Position numbers and translations under genes: made by a program
Assembly (NCBI RefSeq): GCF_029203305.1
Contig: NC_089463.1
Span: 434,001 to 498,000, forward strand
Direction of reading: 5' to 3'
Origin: Yamadazyma tenuis
Taxonomy: Eukaryota > Ascomycota > Pichiomycetes > Serinales > Debaryomycetaceae
DNA: 64,000 bases
Shown: positions 27,769 through 38,800 of the stretch, one piece after another
Position numbering within the stretch: position 1 is the stretch's first letter
Layout of the letters: each line of letters opens with the position of its first letter
The notes under the pieces: model-generated
Seen by the model: only the letters and a program-made list of their open reading frames with translations
What the model was told of the DNA's origin: nothing
Databases searched by the model: none

Positions 27769-30700
27769 CTACTTAGGAGAACTAACCAGATAGAAACTGG
27801 CCCACGCATTGGCGTTGTGTGGAGCTAGCACAATGCTTCTTTGGACGTCTCGGAACCGTCCGTATGCAACAAGAGCGTCGCTCATGTCTAAGGAAGTGAG
27901 TTTTGTCTCTTGTAAGTTGGCAATCTGGAGCGCCAATTGGCTATTGATGTTCTTCCACACATTAAAGTCCTGGGGAAACAAAATGGCCGTCCGTTCCCAG
28001 ATCTTGGACTCGTGGGATTGGCCGAGTCGCAGGCTGATCTCTTGTATGATCTTGGGTACGTATTTGTGGGTATCTCCCACTATTTGTGTTAATGAGAGTC
28101 CATGGAGCTCGTCTTTGACTGCTGGTAAAATGTCCTCGAGTCCGTCTTTCAAGGCGATGGCGCCTAGAGTGAGCACTATGATTAACGAAGACTCGGTGTC
28201 GCTGTCTTCAATGAACGAGAACAATTGGTCTAAAGCCGCTTGTTTGGTGTCAGGACTATTAAAAGCATTCAACATCTGAGCCGTCAAGGTAACAAGCCAT
28301 TCATACTGGCTGTACTCCACCAAAATCGCCTTCAACTGCTCCACAGACTTTTCCAAGTCCTTGTCGAAAAAATGGGCTAATCCGATGGTTATACGAGCAG
28401 ACAAGAGGTTGCGCTTGTTGATATCTAGGGCATCAGTTTCATCGATGAGACCCAATACCATTTCACTTTCTTGTACTGCTTGAGCGTAGTCGCCGAGTGC
28501 CAAATGGATTCTGGCCACTTGGACCTTGGTGTTGACGAATTCTTGAAGAATTTGGGGACTCTCGGTTTCCTCGTATTCAGCTTCCAAGATCACTAACAAC
28601 CGTTGGCCAATGTCTTTGCTCAAATCAAAGGTCTTACAACGTTCACTGATTGTCAAGGCTACCTTCAACCCCATTTTGTCCTTGGGGTAGAACTTGAGAT
28701 AGTTTTGAATGGCAAAGTTGGCAATACTAAAGTCCTGTGCTGTTTCTATATCTTCAGGACTTGAGTTGTTGCCTACCCGCTTGCTGATGATCGATAAGGC
28801 GTACAAAAGCTGGGCTAAAGGCGACCGGCCGTTGGACAAGATATACGCATGGTTGAACAAGCTATGAGCCTTTTCCACATCTGCTGATGCTTTCGACGCC
28901 AATGCATGTCCTAACCATGCTTGGGATTGTTCTGGAGCCACCGACTGGGATCTTAAAAATGCTTGCTGGGCCAATTCCACGTCTCCGTATTTCAAGTAAA
29001 GTGCAGCAAGGTTGTTCCAAATGTCCCCATCTCTTGATTCCAAAGCCGTGGCCTTAATGAAACAATGCTGACTGATCTGTGGGCTGAATGAAGAGTAGGC
29101 ATTTCCCAAAGCAATCCAGAAACTTGAGTTTTTGCCTTCTAGGACAACCGCTTTCTTGAAACACTTGATAGCTGCAGTACGAAGGTTTTCCTTTTCACAA
29201 TGATTGAATGCTTCGTAATATGCCAAACCTAAATTGTAGTAGTTGATGGATCTCATGTATCTACCTTGTTCGGGTAGTAAGTGAATGCAAACTTTAAAGT
29301 TGAAGATAATCAAGGATGTAATACCCTCGACATGCTTTCCGTTTCTGAAGATATCACTACAGCCTTGAAGGTTAATATTGTCATCGATCTGATTCAATTC
29401 TTGTAAAAATGGTTCTGTGAAAGTCTCGTCCTTGAACTCGTTGAAGATATCTTCCACTTCTGCTAGAGGAAAGTCCTCCAAGTTGGACTGGATCTTTAGA
29501 TACACCAGAAGACAGTGATATAATCCCAACCACAACGACTGTGTCTTCTTGTTAATCTTGCTGCACTGCTTGACCAACTCCAAGACGTTTCGGTTGATAT
29601 CCAACACCCTTCCAAAATACCCATTGGGTAAAAGCTTTTGGATTTGCTCAATCTTGGCCTGGAACAATGCATTTACAACACATTCTTCACCTGGTCTCAA
29701 TTCAAGAGCTCTTTCCAACTTCTCGATTCCGTCATCAAACTCTTTGGTGTCACACAAGACTTTTCCCAACATATATGTAATTTGCCAAGATTCCTCTTCC
29801 TTGAGAGTCAAGGCTCGTTCAAACACCTTTTGAGCAGCATCAAATCTTCCGCAATTGTAGTAAGCTTCACCTAGACCCACCCAACATTCGAAATCCATAG
29901 ATGCCATTCGCAAAGCAGTTTGAAACCATTGGATGGCTTTGGCATCGTCTTGTTTGTTCAAAGCAGAACACCCTAAGACTCGATAGGGCCATGACTTGTC
30001 TTGCTGGGAACTCAAGGCTTTACGAGCTCTTTCTGTATCAACAATTTTGGAACATAAGATTTCAGCAACTTCCCACTCTTTCTTGCTGGTCATGTCAGTG
30101 ACCAAGTATTTGGCAGATTCCACTTCAGCGATATCCAACTCGAACGCCTTGTAAAAACACTTTTGGGCCCTCACTTTATCCCCATACACCTCAAAGTATA
30201 TGATACCAAGAGCCGTGTAGGAAGGAGCAAAGCTGTTATACTCCTTCAAAGACTTGATCAAAAGCTGATAGGGAACATCCACATTGTCGGGTTTCTCGAG
30301 TATATAACTTCGGGCGATTCTCCAGTTAATAGAGGCTCTCAATTCACAGCTTTGGATATCCAATCCAGTCAATGACTTGAGCGACTTCTCCAAATGCGTT
30401 CTTCCAACCTGGTGATTTCCTAGCTGAACCTCACACCATCCTAGCTCCATCAATACATCCGAATCGTCTGGAAAGTCGTTGAATGCTTGCGTTAATAACT
30501 TCTTTGCAACAGAAAGGTTTCCCTTCTCCAAGAGAATTAACCCCTTCCCAATTCTTGCTCTTTTGTTATGCTTGTCGAGTTCCAAGATTCTTTCATAGAG
30601 TTCCAATGCTCTGCTATAGTTTTTGGGTGCTTCATGATAAGTATATACCACGGCTAGAGAACAAACGACGGACGCTCTAGAGTTGACCAAGTCAACTCCA

Positions 30701-31953
30701 ATTGCATGCTGCATGTCTGCAAGAAGTTTTATACCAACACGGCAAATGTCAGAAGCTCCCAAATACTCTCTCATATGGAGGTAATAGTCTATCAAGATTC
30801 GCTTGGAAAATACCGAGTCTAACTTGGAAGAACCCTCCTTTATGAGCTCTAAAATCTGTTCTGCCGAGAAGCGGGATGGCCCGTCATCTTTAGTTTCCAT
30901 GAGATTTATGAGGTCTTGATCCTCGTCTTCCTCTACCTCTGTTTCTGTTTCAATTTTCACTTCCTTCGAGATTTCGTCTCTGTTGAACGGAGAAATCTCG
31001 CTGTGGACAAGCCCATAAAAAAGGATCCCAAGGCCCTCAGCTTGGAAGTTCTTTATACAGAAGATCACCTGGTCTTTATCTAAATCACGGAAATCCTTGA
31101 CGTCGAGCAAATCAAAGTATTTACTCCATACAAAATGACTGGGGATGTTTAAAAGAATCAAGTCGTCACACATATCTTTTACTTGTTGTAATATTTTGGA
31201 CTTGGACTTCTTTGGGGACACTTTCAAAACGTCATATTTGTATTGGAAATAGAGTTCTTGGTATTTCTTTCTTTTGTCGTCATCATTGCAAATGTTTAAA
31301 AACTCGTCAAAGTAATCTGACAATTTGGAGTTTTTGTAAATGGGCCATATTATGTTATTCATAAGGTCTTGCTGGTCATAGCTGAGCTGTTTCGGGAACT
31401 TCATTCTTTCTTTGAAGCAAGCCTTCACCACCAATTCATTTTCCTTCTTAAACACCAAGTCTACCAACTTCTGTAAATTATCTTCATCTCTTCCGAAGTA
31501 CGAAGGAGCAAGCTCATGAAGCTTGGTACCTGGAATCACGTGCGATAAAAACAACTCATGGAGGTCTGGCTTTCCTTTGAGATTGTGCTTTTTAATGTAA
31601 TTTGACGCATTTCTTAACGTTTGGCCTAAACCCTGGCCCTGCTCAGCTTCAACTTGTAAATACTGCGCCAAAACCTGGAAAAAAAGTTCATGGACGCCCA
31701 GCTCACTAACCACTTGAAAATATCCTTTCCACCCAAGCAAGTTATCTGGTTGTAATTGGGTGGCTTTCTGAAAAGCCTTTATGGCTTGATCTGTGTCGTT
31801 TATGAGTTGGTACGATTTACCTTGGAAAAGGAAGGCAAAAAAGTTGTTCTTGTCGGCTTCCAACACATCTTGAACATACTCCAATGCAAGCTCTGGGTCA
31901 TTTTTGTCAATTGCACCCTTGGCGAGCTTCAAATAATGTTTTGCCGTCGACAT
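27769..31953 (-). CDS. SKI3: Ski complex TPR subunit Ski3
   Basis: 1394 aa, nearly all tetratricopeptide repeats; clear TPRs include 'NFFAFLFQGKSYQLINDTDQ' and 'FECWVGLGEAYYNCGRFDAA'. The C-terminus 'NANAWASFYLV' is typical of Ski3. With Ski2 helicase and Ski8 it forms the cytoplasmic complex that feeds mRNA into the exosome for 3'-5' decay and non-stop decay. Length is close to S. cerevisiae Ski3 (1432). It is divergent from RPC82 with only 115 bp between the two ATGs. Confidence 0.95.
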   Translation of the reverse strand: MSTAKHYLKLAKGAIDKNDPELALEYVQDVLEADKNNFFAFLFQGKSYQLINDTDQAIKAFQKATQLQPDNLLGWKGYFQVVSELGVHELFFQVLAQYLQVEAEQGQGLGQTLRNASNYIKKHNLKGKPDLHELFLSHVIPGTKLHELAPSYFGRDEDNLQKLVDLVFKKENELVVKACFKERMKFPKQLSYDQQDLMNNIIWPIYKNSKLSDYFDEFLNICNDDDKRKKYQELYFQYKYDVLKVSPKKSKSKILQQVKDMCDDLILLNIPSHFVWSKYFDLLDVKDFRDLDKDQVIFCIKNFQAEGLGILFYGLVHSEISPFNRDEISKEVKIETETEVEEDEDQDLINLMETKDDGPSRFSAEQILELIKEGSSKLDSVFSKRILIDYYLHMREYLGASDICRVGIKLLADMQHAIGVDLVNSRASVVCSLAVVYTYHEAPKNYSRALELYERILELDKHNKRARIGKGLILLEKGNLSVAKKLLTQAFNDFPDDSDVLMELGWCEVQLGNHQVGRTHLEKSLKSLTGLDIQSCELRASINWRIARSYILEKPDNVDVPYQLLIKSLKEYNSFAPSYTALGIIYFEVYGDKVRAQKCFYKAFELDIAEVESAKYLVTDMTSKKEWEVAEILCSKIVDTERARKALSSQQDKSWPYRVLGCSALNKQDDAKAIQWFQTALRMASMDFECWVGLGEAYYNCGRFDAAQKVFERALTLKEEESWQITYMLGKVLCDTKEFDDGIEKLERALELRPGEECVVNALFQAKIEQIQKLLPNGYFGRVLDINRNVLELVKQCSKINKKTQSLWLGLYHCLLVYLKIQSNLEDFPLAEVEDIFNEFKDETFTEPFLQELNQIDDNINLQGCSDIFRNGKHVEGITSLIIFNFKVCIHLLPEQGRYMRSINYYNLGLAYYEAFNHCEKENLRTAAIKCFKKAVVLEGKNSSFWIALGNAYSSFSPQISQHCFIKATALESRDGDIWNNLAALYLKYGDVELAQQAFLRSQSVAPEQSQAWLGHALASKASADVEKAHSLFNHAYILSNGRSPLAQLLYALSIISKRVGNNSSPEDIETAQDFSIANFAIQNYLKFYPKDKMGLKVALTISERCKTFDLSKDIGQRLLVILEAEYEETESPQILQEFVNTKVQVARIHLALGDYAQAVQESEMVLGLIDETDALDINKRNLLSARITIGLAHFFDKDLEKSVEQLKAILVEYSQYEWLVTLTAQMLNAFNSPDTKQAALDQLFSFIEDSDTESSLIIVLTLGAIALKDGLEDILPAVKDELHGLSLTQIVGDTHKYVPKIIQEISLRLGQSHESKIWERTAILFPQDFNVWKNINSQLALQIANLQETKLTSLDMSDALVAYGRFRDVQRSIVLAPHNANAWASFYLVSSPK

Positions 31954-32068
31954 TCACCTCAATGACACACTGGTTAAAAGTACAATTGCAGTGCGCGATG
32001 TTCTGCGATACTGTTAAAAAAATTTCAGACAACAAGCCCTCATCTTGGAATCAGAACTATTTATCACG

Positions 32069-33841
32069 ATGATCGCAGAGCTTTCCGAGTCAGCTGAGGG
32101 CCAGTCGCCAATGTCAAACCTCTGGACGATGGTTACCAAGAACCATTTGGGACTGGTAGCCGCCGTGGTGGTCTCCACCTTGATTTCCCACGGTAGACTA
32201 ACTGCAAAAGATATCAGTAAGAAGACCAAGTTCCCTCTTAAAACCGTGAAAACATCGTTGGTATCGTTGATACAGTTGAACTGCGTGTTGTACTGGCAAG
32301 AAGGCGAACGGGTGGATTATACGTTCCATGAACAAGGGTTGTTGGTGTTGCTCCACAGCGGACAGATCATTAACCATATAAGAGAAACATACGACCACGA
32401 AAGTGCTGCCATCATCCAGAACTTGATCCAAATAGGCAGTATTCGTGTGGAGGATTTGGTCAAAGATGCTGACGTGGACACCAGGTACCTGGTGGAAATC
32501 AAGTTGGCGAAACTTTTCAGTGATGGATGGGTAAAACCATTACAAAAACACGATTTCAACCCCATAGAAGACTTGTGGAACCAGATCTACCAGGCCACCA
32601 TGAAGCAGTTGCCACGTTCTGCAACCGTGAGTGAAATCAAGCGGGTGGCTGAGGCCAAAGAGGCATCTCGCATAAAGCTCACCAACTTGGTGGAGAGCTT
32701 ACCAACTGGAATGTTTGACAAGAGAGATGGCATGAAGGTGTTGAAGCCACAAACGCAAATAGCCTTTTCTTATGCCCGGTACCAACGACACACGCGCACA
32801 AATGCCCTTGTGAGCTTGTGTGAATCCCGTATAGGCCCGCTCACGGCCTCGGTATACTCGACCGCATTGAGTTTAATCGAGAAAAGCAGCCCTGAGGTGC
32901 ACCATTTTCTAACCAGCATCGATGGGATGATCTTAGATCCAGAGGAAATGGTTCGGTTTGAAACCGAACTTGAAAATAGACTCATAGACAACAAGGCAAT
33001 GGTTTTCAAAGCCCACGACGTGGTGAAGCACTTGCACCCACAGTTGGACTTGGGCAAGAGTGTGTTAACACACAACTTTTTGAAGCCCGAAACCACCCGA
33101 AAAAGAGTGGTGAGTTTTGGAGAGATGGAGAGAAAGTTGAAGAAGCCCAAAATCAAGATGGAGAACTTGGAACTGCCTCTCGAACAAGAGGATTTCGCCG
33201 ACACCGTGCGCAGCGAAACTGCATCGTTGGTCAACCACCACCTCAAACTCTTATCGTCATCCTCGGCTATACCGTTCATTGTGGAACTCAGTCCCGGCAC
33301 ATTCACAGTGCCGTTCCACAAGCTCAAGCAGATTGTGTTGGAATACAACTATGACGAGGTGATGAAGAAGACAGTGGGCAGTGACGGGCTACGGATCTTG
33401 CGGTGTATCAAGCAGATGAAGCTTGTTGATGAGAAGACGGTTGCACACTCGGTGCTACTCAAAGATAAGCTTGTGCGAAACGAGATCTATAAGCTTGTGC
33501 AGCTCAATGTGATTGAAATCCAGGAAGTCCCCCGAAGCAACGATAGAGCTGCGTCCAAGACATTCTATGCTTATCGGTACAAGCAGCACACGTCCTTCAA
33601 TTTCTTCAAGAACACCCTTGTATATAACATGGCCAACATTCTCCATCTCATCGACCAGTTCAAGGGCGAGCACAAGGTGTTATTGGATAAATGTGAGAGA
33701 GAAGATGTCAAGGGTCATGAAGCAGAGTTGCTACTCGACAGCGAACTCAGAACTTTAAAAGGGTTAAAATTTCGTGAGATCAATAATATGGGGAAGCTCC
33801 ATCGGCTTCTCGCGATGTACGAAATTTTCAGTCGATGGTAA
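32069..33841 (+). CDS. RPC82: RNA polymerase III subunit C82
   Basis: 590 aa from the ATG at 32069; the open frame upstream of it contains no ATG. The N-terminal winged-helix region includes 'LGLVAAVVVSTLISHGRLTAKDISKKT' and 'LIQLNCVLYWQE', characteristic of C82/RPC3. Further winged helices follow, and the last 100 residues form the C-terminal helical segment. C82 joins C34 and C31 in the Pol III-specific trimer needed for initiation at tRNA and 5S genes. Slightly shorter than S. cerevisiae C82 (654). Confidence 0.92.
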   Translation: MIAELSESAEGQSPMSNLWTMVTKNHLGLVAAVVVSTLISHGRLTAKDISKKTKFPLKTVKTSLVSLIQLNCVLYWQEGERVDYTFHEQGLLVLLHSGQIINHIRETYDHESAAIIQNLIQIGSIRVEDLVKDADVDTRYLVEIKLAKLFSDGWVKPLQKHDFNPIEDLWNQIYQATMKQLPRSATVSEIKRVAEAKEASRIKLTNLVESLPTGMFDKRDGMKVLKPQTQIAFSYARYQRHTRTNALVSLCESRIGPLTASVYSTALSLIEKSSPEVHHFLTSIDGMILDPEEMVRFETELENRLIDNKAMVFKAHDVVKHLHPQLDLGKSVLTHNFLKPETTRKRVVSFGEMERKLKKPKIKMENLELPLEQEDFADTVRSETASLVNHHLKLLSSSSAIPFIVELSPGTFTVPFHKLKQIVLEYNYDEVMKKTVGSDGLRILRCIKQMKLVDEKTVAHSVLLKDKLVRNEIYKLVQLNVIEIQEVPRSNDRAASKTFYAYRYKQHTSFNFFKNTLVYNMANILHLIDQFKGEHKVLLDKCEREDVKGHEAELLLDSELRTLKGLKFREINNMGKLHRLLAMYEIFSRW

Positions 33842-33912
33842 GGTCTTTACATCAGCACTTTAATCAGTCTTTATAAGCAGTTATTATTAATTATTAAGAT
33901 TCTATAAACACC

Positions 33913-34719
33913 TTAAGCATCGGCATCTTGACCTGGGTTACAGGTTTCGTAGTTCAAAAGCTTCAACACCTTCCAAATGGCAAAGGCAATGACGGATCCC
34001 AACACGGGACCCACCCAGTAAATCCAGTGGTAGTCTGGGAAAGACCTGGCGGCCACACATGGGCCGAAGGATCTAGCGGGGTTCAAACCAGCACCGGTAT
34101 AGTACACACAGATCAAGTGACCCAAAAACAAGGCAATACCAATGACAAATGGAGCCACAAAGGTGGCCTTATGCTTTTCAACCGCCAACAACAACACGGT
34201 CAAACACAAAATACAAGTACCAAAAGCTTCCAAAAACACTCCTCTGGTTCTAGAGGCACCTCCTCCCAATCCATTGGTAAAGGCAATTTCACCAGGGGTC
34301 ATGGCCGATGCAGCTCCAGCAGCTGCCATACCGGCAACCATCTGAGAAATCATCATCAATGCTCCTCTCACTGGAGGAACCGCCTGGGCCAACACCAAGG
34401 TCAAGGTGACGGCTGGGTTCAAGTTACCACCAGACACTCTGAAAAACATAAATACCCCCACCATGACTCCGAAACCAAAACCAAACGAAATCATAATCAA
34501 TTGGCTTGGGTTGGAACCCACGGTTGGAATGGTAGGATCCTGGTTGGCAATTTGGGCAATGACAAAGGCAGTCCACAAAAAGATAAAAGTACCAAAGAAT
34601 TCACCCAAAATGGCGATTCCGTGATTCTTTAAAGCAGAGCCTTGATTAACGGCATCTCTTGGTTCGTAAGTTTCGATATGTTGAGCTTCAACGTCAACGT
34701 CGGAAGTGGAAGCAGCCAT
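33913..34719 (-). CDS. AQY1: orthodox aquaporin
   Basis: 268 aa; the ATG at 34719 is the first in frame. Six transmembrane helices and two NPA half-helices, 'GGNLNPAVT' (NPA 101-103) and 'GAGLNPARS' (NPA 213-215). His201 in 'LGHLICV' and Arg216 after the second NPA are the narrow, water-selective ar/R filter residues, so water rather than glycerol transport is likely. The ending '[13 protein letters not shown]' is typical of fungal Aqy1. A TATAAATA box lies at 34776-34783 on the gene's strand, about 57 bp upstream. In yeasts Aqy proteins affect freeze tolerance and spore water loss. Confidence 0.92.
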   Translation of the reverse strand: MAASTSDVDVEAQHIETYEPRDAVNQGSALKNHGIAILGEFFGTFIFLWTAFVIAQIANQDPTIPTVGSNPSQLIMISFGFGFGVMVGVFMFFRVSGGNLNPAVTLTLVLAQAVPPVRGALMMISQMVAGMAAAGAASAMTPGEIAFTNGLGGGASRTRGVFLEAFGTCILCLTVLLLAVEKHKATFVAPFVIGIALFLGHLICVYYTGAGLNPARSFGPCVAARSFPDYHWIYWVGPVLGSVIAFAIWKVLKLLNYETCNPGQDADA

Positions 34720-35837
34720 GATTAGAAAGAAGATGGAGAAAAGATGAGGAGAAATTGCAAGGGAAAAATCCCTGGTATTTATACCGGTGGACAGGCGCAA
34801 AGGTAAATACAGGGCTTGATGGTCGAAGGAAAAAAGAAAAAGGCAAAACCAGTGCAATTCCAACTAATTATCCCCATTGGGAAAAAAGCGCGCGGTCTGT
34901 GCACAACACCTCTATTGTTGGGATGAAATTTTTTGAGGTTTGCAGCTGGCTTCTATTTTAAGGCACCTTCTAGTGCTAGGCTTCTCACAACCAGAAATTC
35001 GTAGCGGGTGCTGCGATGACCTTCAACCTAAAATACGGGCCAGTATGGAATTGTCAGCATTGAATTCTCACCACCTACGATCTCAAACCCCATCCACAAC
35101 CTGGGGGCGGTACAATCATCCACAACTAAGTACCGCTGGTTGTCAACCCGTGCTGAAACATCCTAGTTCTAATCTCCCAGAATGATAATTGCTGTTCTAT
35201 TGAGTGCGAAAAAAAAAAGAAATGTTCTCCGATTTTACGAGAGAGGATCTGCATTCGCCAACACCACTCCAGATCAACCACCAGAATGTTCAGTAGGTGA
35301 TGTAAGTATTGATAAGATGTAGAAGAAAGGGTCAGAGTTGGGAGGCGGTATGAATTCTGGCCCACCTGTTCAAATGCAAACCCACTATTTCTGTTTTCAG
35401 CTGAATGGAAAACATCGGTCCATGCGGCTCGCGTGCATGAAGAAACATTTTCTACAACTACCGAATGTTCCCCATCGGGTATGGTTGACCAAATTAAAGA
35501 AGAAGGGGTACAGCACCGAACATGAGCAATGCCTAGGCGAAACGAATGAAAACTTCTAAATTAAGAACAATGGGTGGAGTAGGTCACTAAAAACTCGGAA
35601 CCTAAATCTTTATCCCAGACGCCAATCCTCTAATTCCATTGAAAAGTTTTCAGTGATCTGTTTTATTTCTACGATGCACGCGCAAAACCAGCCATCGCCT
35701 GTGGTGCGCGCACGAAGTGACCTAGGTGGCTGGTGCACCAGATGTTTGGGTGGGGCACGTAGATATGTGGGTGGTGCGCGCACGCTGTCGCACTTAGTTC
35801 TGCGACACAACCTCTGTAGCATCAGAATACCACAAAT
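34720..35837. promoter_or_regulatory. long divergent intergenic region, aquaporin / acidic repeat protein
   Basis: 1118 bp with no gene recognised. It holds the aquaporin TATA box, an A-run at about 35209-35219, and two copies of the perfect palindrome GTGCGCGCAC (35704-35713, 35774-35783), each preceded by GTG, 125 and 55 bp before the ATG of the acidic protein. Short ORFs here lack conserved features. Confidence 0.55.
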
Positions 35838-38800
35838 ATGGGGAAAGATCATGTATCGGATGTCAATCGGGCCTTGTTCCCGAAGAAGCAGTTACCGCTG
35901 CAGTTGAAGGACGACTCATTGAAGTTGGTCGATTGGATCGACTCGTTGAAGTCCCGATTTTCCCAGACTCTCCAAGTGCAAAATGACGAGTTGGTCAAGT
36001 TGAAGAGCAGTTTGGATGAAGATGCAATGAGAGAGGAGTATAGGACCCGCATATTCGATCCGTTTGACGAGTACGTGGGAGTACTGAAGGAGGCGGAGGA
36101 AGAGGTCGAACTGGAAGAGGTCGAACTGGAAGAGGTCGAACTGGAAGAGGTCGAACTGGAAGAGGTCGAACTGGAAGAGGTGGAAGAGGCAGCGGTCTCG
36201 GATTCCGATGTGATTGAGATCTTGAGTTCTGAAGAAGTCGAGGATGAAGATGAAGAAGTCGAAGAAGAAGATGAAGAAGTCGAAGAAGAAGATGAAGAAG
36301 TCGAAGAAGAAGATGAAGAAGTCGAAGAAGAAGATGAAAAAGTCGAAGAAGAAGTCGATGCTGAATCCACACTTTACAGATTACAAAACGGAAGACCTCG
36401 ATTGTCCGCTATGGGGCCTTACACTTCTGCCCGCTTCCTGGACAATGACAGCGGCAGCAACGAGGAAGTCGGGAAAAGTGCCAATAGCCTGACCCATGAC
36501 GAAAACGATGTCTTAATGGTTCTCAGCTCTTCCGAAGATTTCGTTAGTGATGCCAATGATGACAACGAAACCACCCACATCCCAGTGGCCGATTCTCCTA
36601 CGGACTTTCACGACTTGGAGGTGATTCCCAGCGACAAGGAAAGTGCTCTCACCTCAGATCACATGGAAACTCCCGATCCACTGCTTTACAGCTTACACAA
36701 TGCCCAATTCACCTACAACCACGAATCGGAAGCCGAAATCGAGCTTGATCCCACCCTCCAGCAGCATATTCAAGAAATGGCTCAACATCAATACGACCAA
36801 ATCGTCCAGGGTCCTCTTGACTCCAATCTACTCGAATTGGCGGAGTCAGTGATAAAAGACCACCAGTTTGAGTTTGTATCCGAACCCCTGCAACCTATGA
36901 AGCTGGTCGACACAGAATCCCAAAAGGAGTACCAAACAGATGACGAGATGTCTGACGTGGCCGAGGTTGAGTCTGAGACACCAGATCTCGAGCCTCCCTT
37001 GGCTCCGTTACCACAGCCGTTTGAAATGGATATAGAAGAAGAGGTTCATCTTGTCGACCAGGTGGTGTCAGAGGGATCTGAAGCCGACATAGACACTTTG
37101 AGTGAAGGCCAAGAGGTTGAAGATGAAGCAGAGGCGGATGTAGAATCCAGTTCTGACTCGGAGGACGAAGGGTTGCCCACATTCAGAACAGTGGCCCCTG
37201 AGCCTGCTGAGGCCGTTTTGCAAAAGTTGAAGGAAACCGAAGAAAAGTTTGGAATTCAATTGAAGGTTAGAAAAGAGCTTCAAGTTGAGCTTGGAATTGA
37301 CCCAGTGAGGGCTTTTGTTGAAAGCTTGAAGACAGTTGACCGACCATTTCTTGATGACGTTCCTACCTCAGAGTCTGAGCCTGAGCCAGAGCCAGAGCCA
37401 GAGCCAGAGATAAATGAACTCCAAGTTTCTGAACCCGAAGTCCCTGAGCTCGAAGTATCAGTGGATCACAGAGTACCACTAGAACACCAAGCCCCCGAAG
37501 AGAAACCTCCAGTTCCTCATGTCAAAGAGCATTCTGACCACAAAGAACCTGAAATCCCAATACTTTCCCAACCACAAGCCGATTCTTCAGCTTCTGAATC
37601 GGAATTAAGCGATGAGCCATATAACACGGTGGATGGCCAGGAAGCTATGGCAGATGCAAATCCTTCCGTCCCAGACACTCAAATTATCGAACACTTGCTT
37701 TCTGTTTCTGAAGACCCTGCTGTGCAACAATCTCAACCTCGTGATATCACCATTCTTGATGCGGTTATGGAGGATTCAGAAGATGATGAAGTGCTCTCAC
37801 CAAGTCAATTCTCCTTTGAGGTCAAATCTTCTGGCGACATCAGTGTGCCACAGTTGGACGACCTAAACTCTTCCATGTTGAGAGACAGTGTATATGAAAT
37901 TTCTGAAGCTGTTGAGGAGGCTTCGAAACTGCCAGAATTTACCCTGTTTTTTGGAGACTTGAAGCCTATAGAAGAGGATGTTAATGAGTCAAATGAGGCA
38001 AGTGATTATACTCAACTGCTGGTGAACAAAATTCATTACAATGTTGACTTGGCTCCTGGCCATTCTGTACAAGAGTTGAATGTACCAGAAAAACCTGCTC
38101 TCCAGGAAGTGAACTCTTCTTTCGCTGCACCCACTGTTGAAGACCTAGACGATGCTAAAGTAGAAAAGCCGTCACTTCAGGAGGTTGACTCTTCATTCGT
38201 TGAACCCATTATTGAGGAAAACTCAAACGACACTACTGATATTGAAAAGCCATCACTTCAAGAAGTTGACACCTCGTTAACTGCACATACGTCTCGTGAT
38301 GTCGACTCCAAGGAGGTCCAGAGACCTTCACTTCAAGATGTTGAATCCTCCTTTGCAGAAAATACTATTCTTGAAGATCTCAATGAACTCAAAGTCCCCT
38401 CCGTTCAAGATTCAAACTCTTCATTTCCTGATAGCCCTCAGCACTCTGAAATTGAAGATAGATTCACTGGAAGCGTTGAAAAGCCGATCATTACATCCAT
38501 TGATACGTCGTCTCTCAATGAGTTATACGAACAAAGTACAAAAGTTACTTTGGGTGATGTACATGAAGAACTCGTTATCAGTTCCCAAGTCCTTGAAAAA
38601 GATGAGAAGGATTCCGTTTCAGAAGTCGAAGAGGTTGCCGAAGAAAAGGAAATTGGCATTGAAGCGGCTTATGATATCACTCAACCCATTCTTGATGCTG
38701 TGGATAGTTCCTTTGCAAACGTTGAAGAACTTTCCAGGTCTCCACTGCCTTCAATTGAATTTGAGGAAGAAAAGGAACAGGTGATCATTGAGTACCCTGA

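Noticed and set aside
35849..36370. Ser/Thr-rich antisense frame opposite the acidic repeats
   Set aside because: Exact mirror of Glu/Val-coding repeats; no independent evidence.
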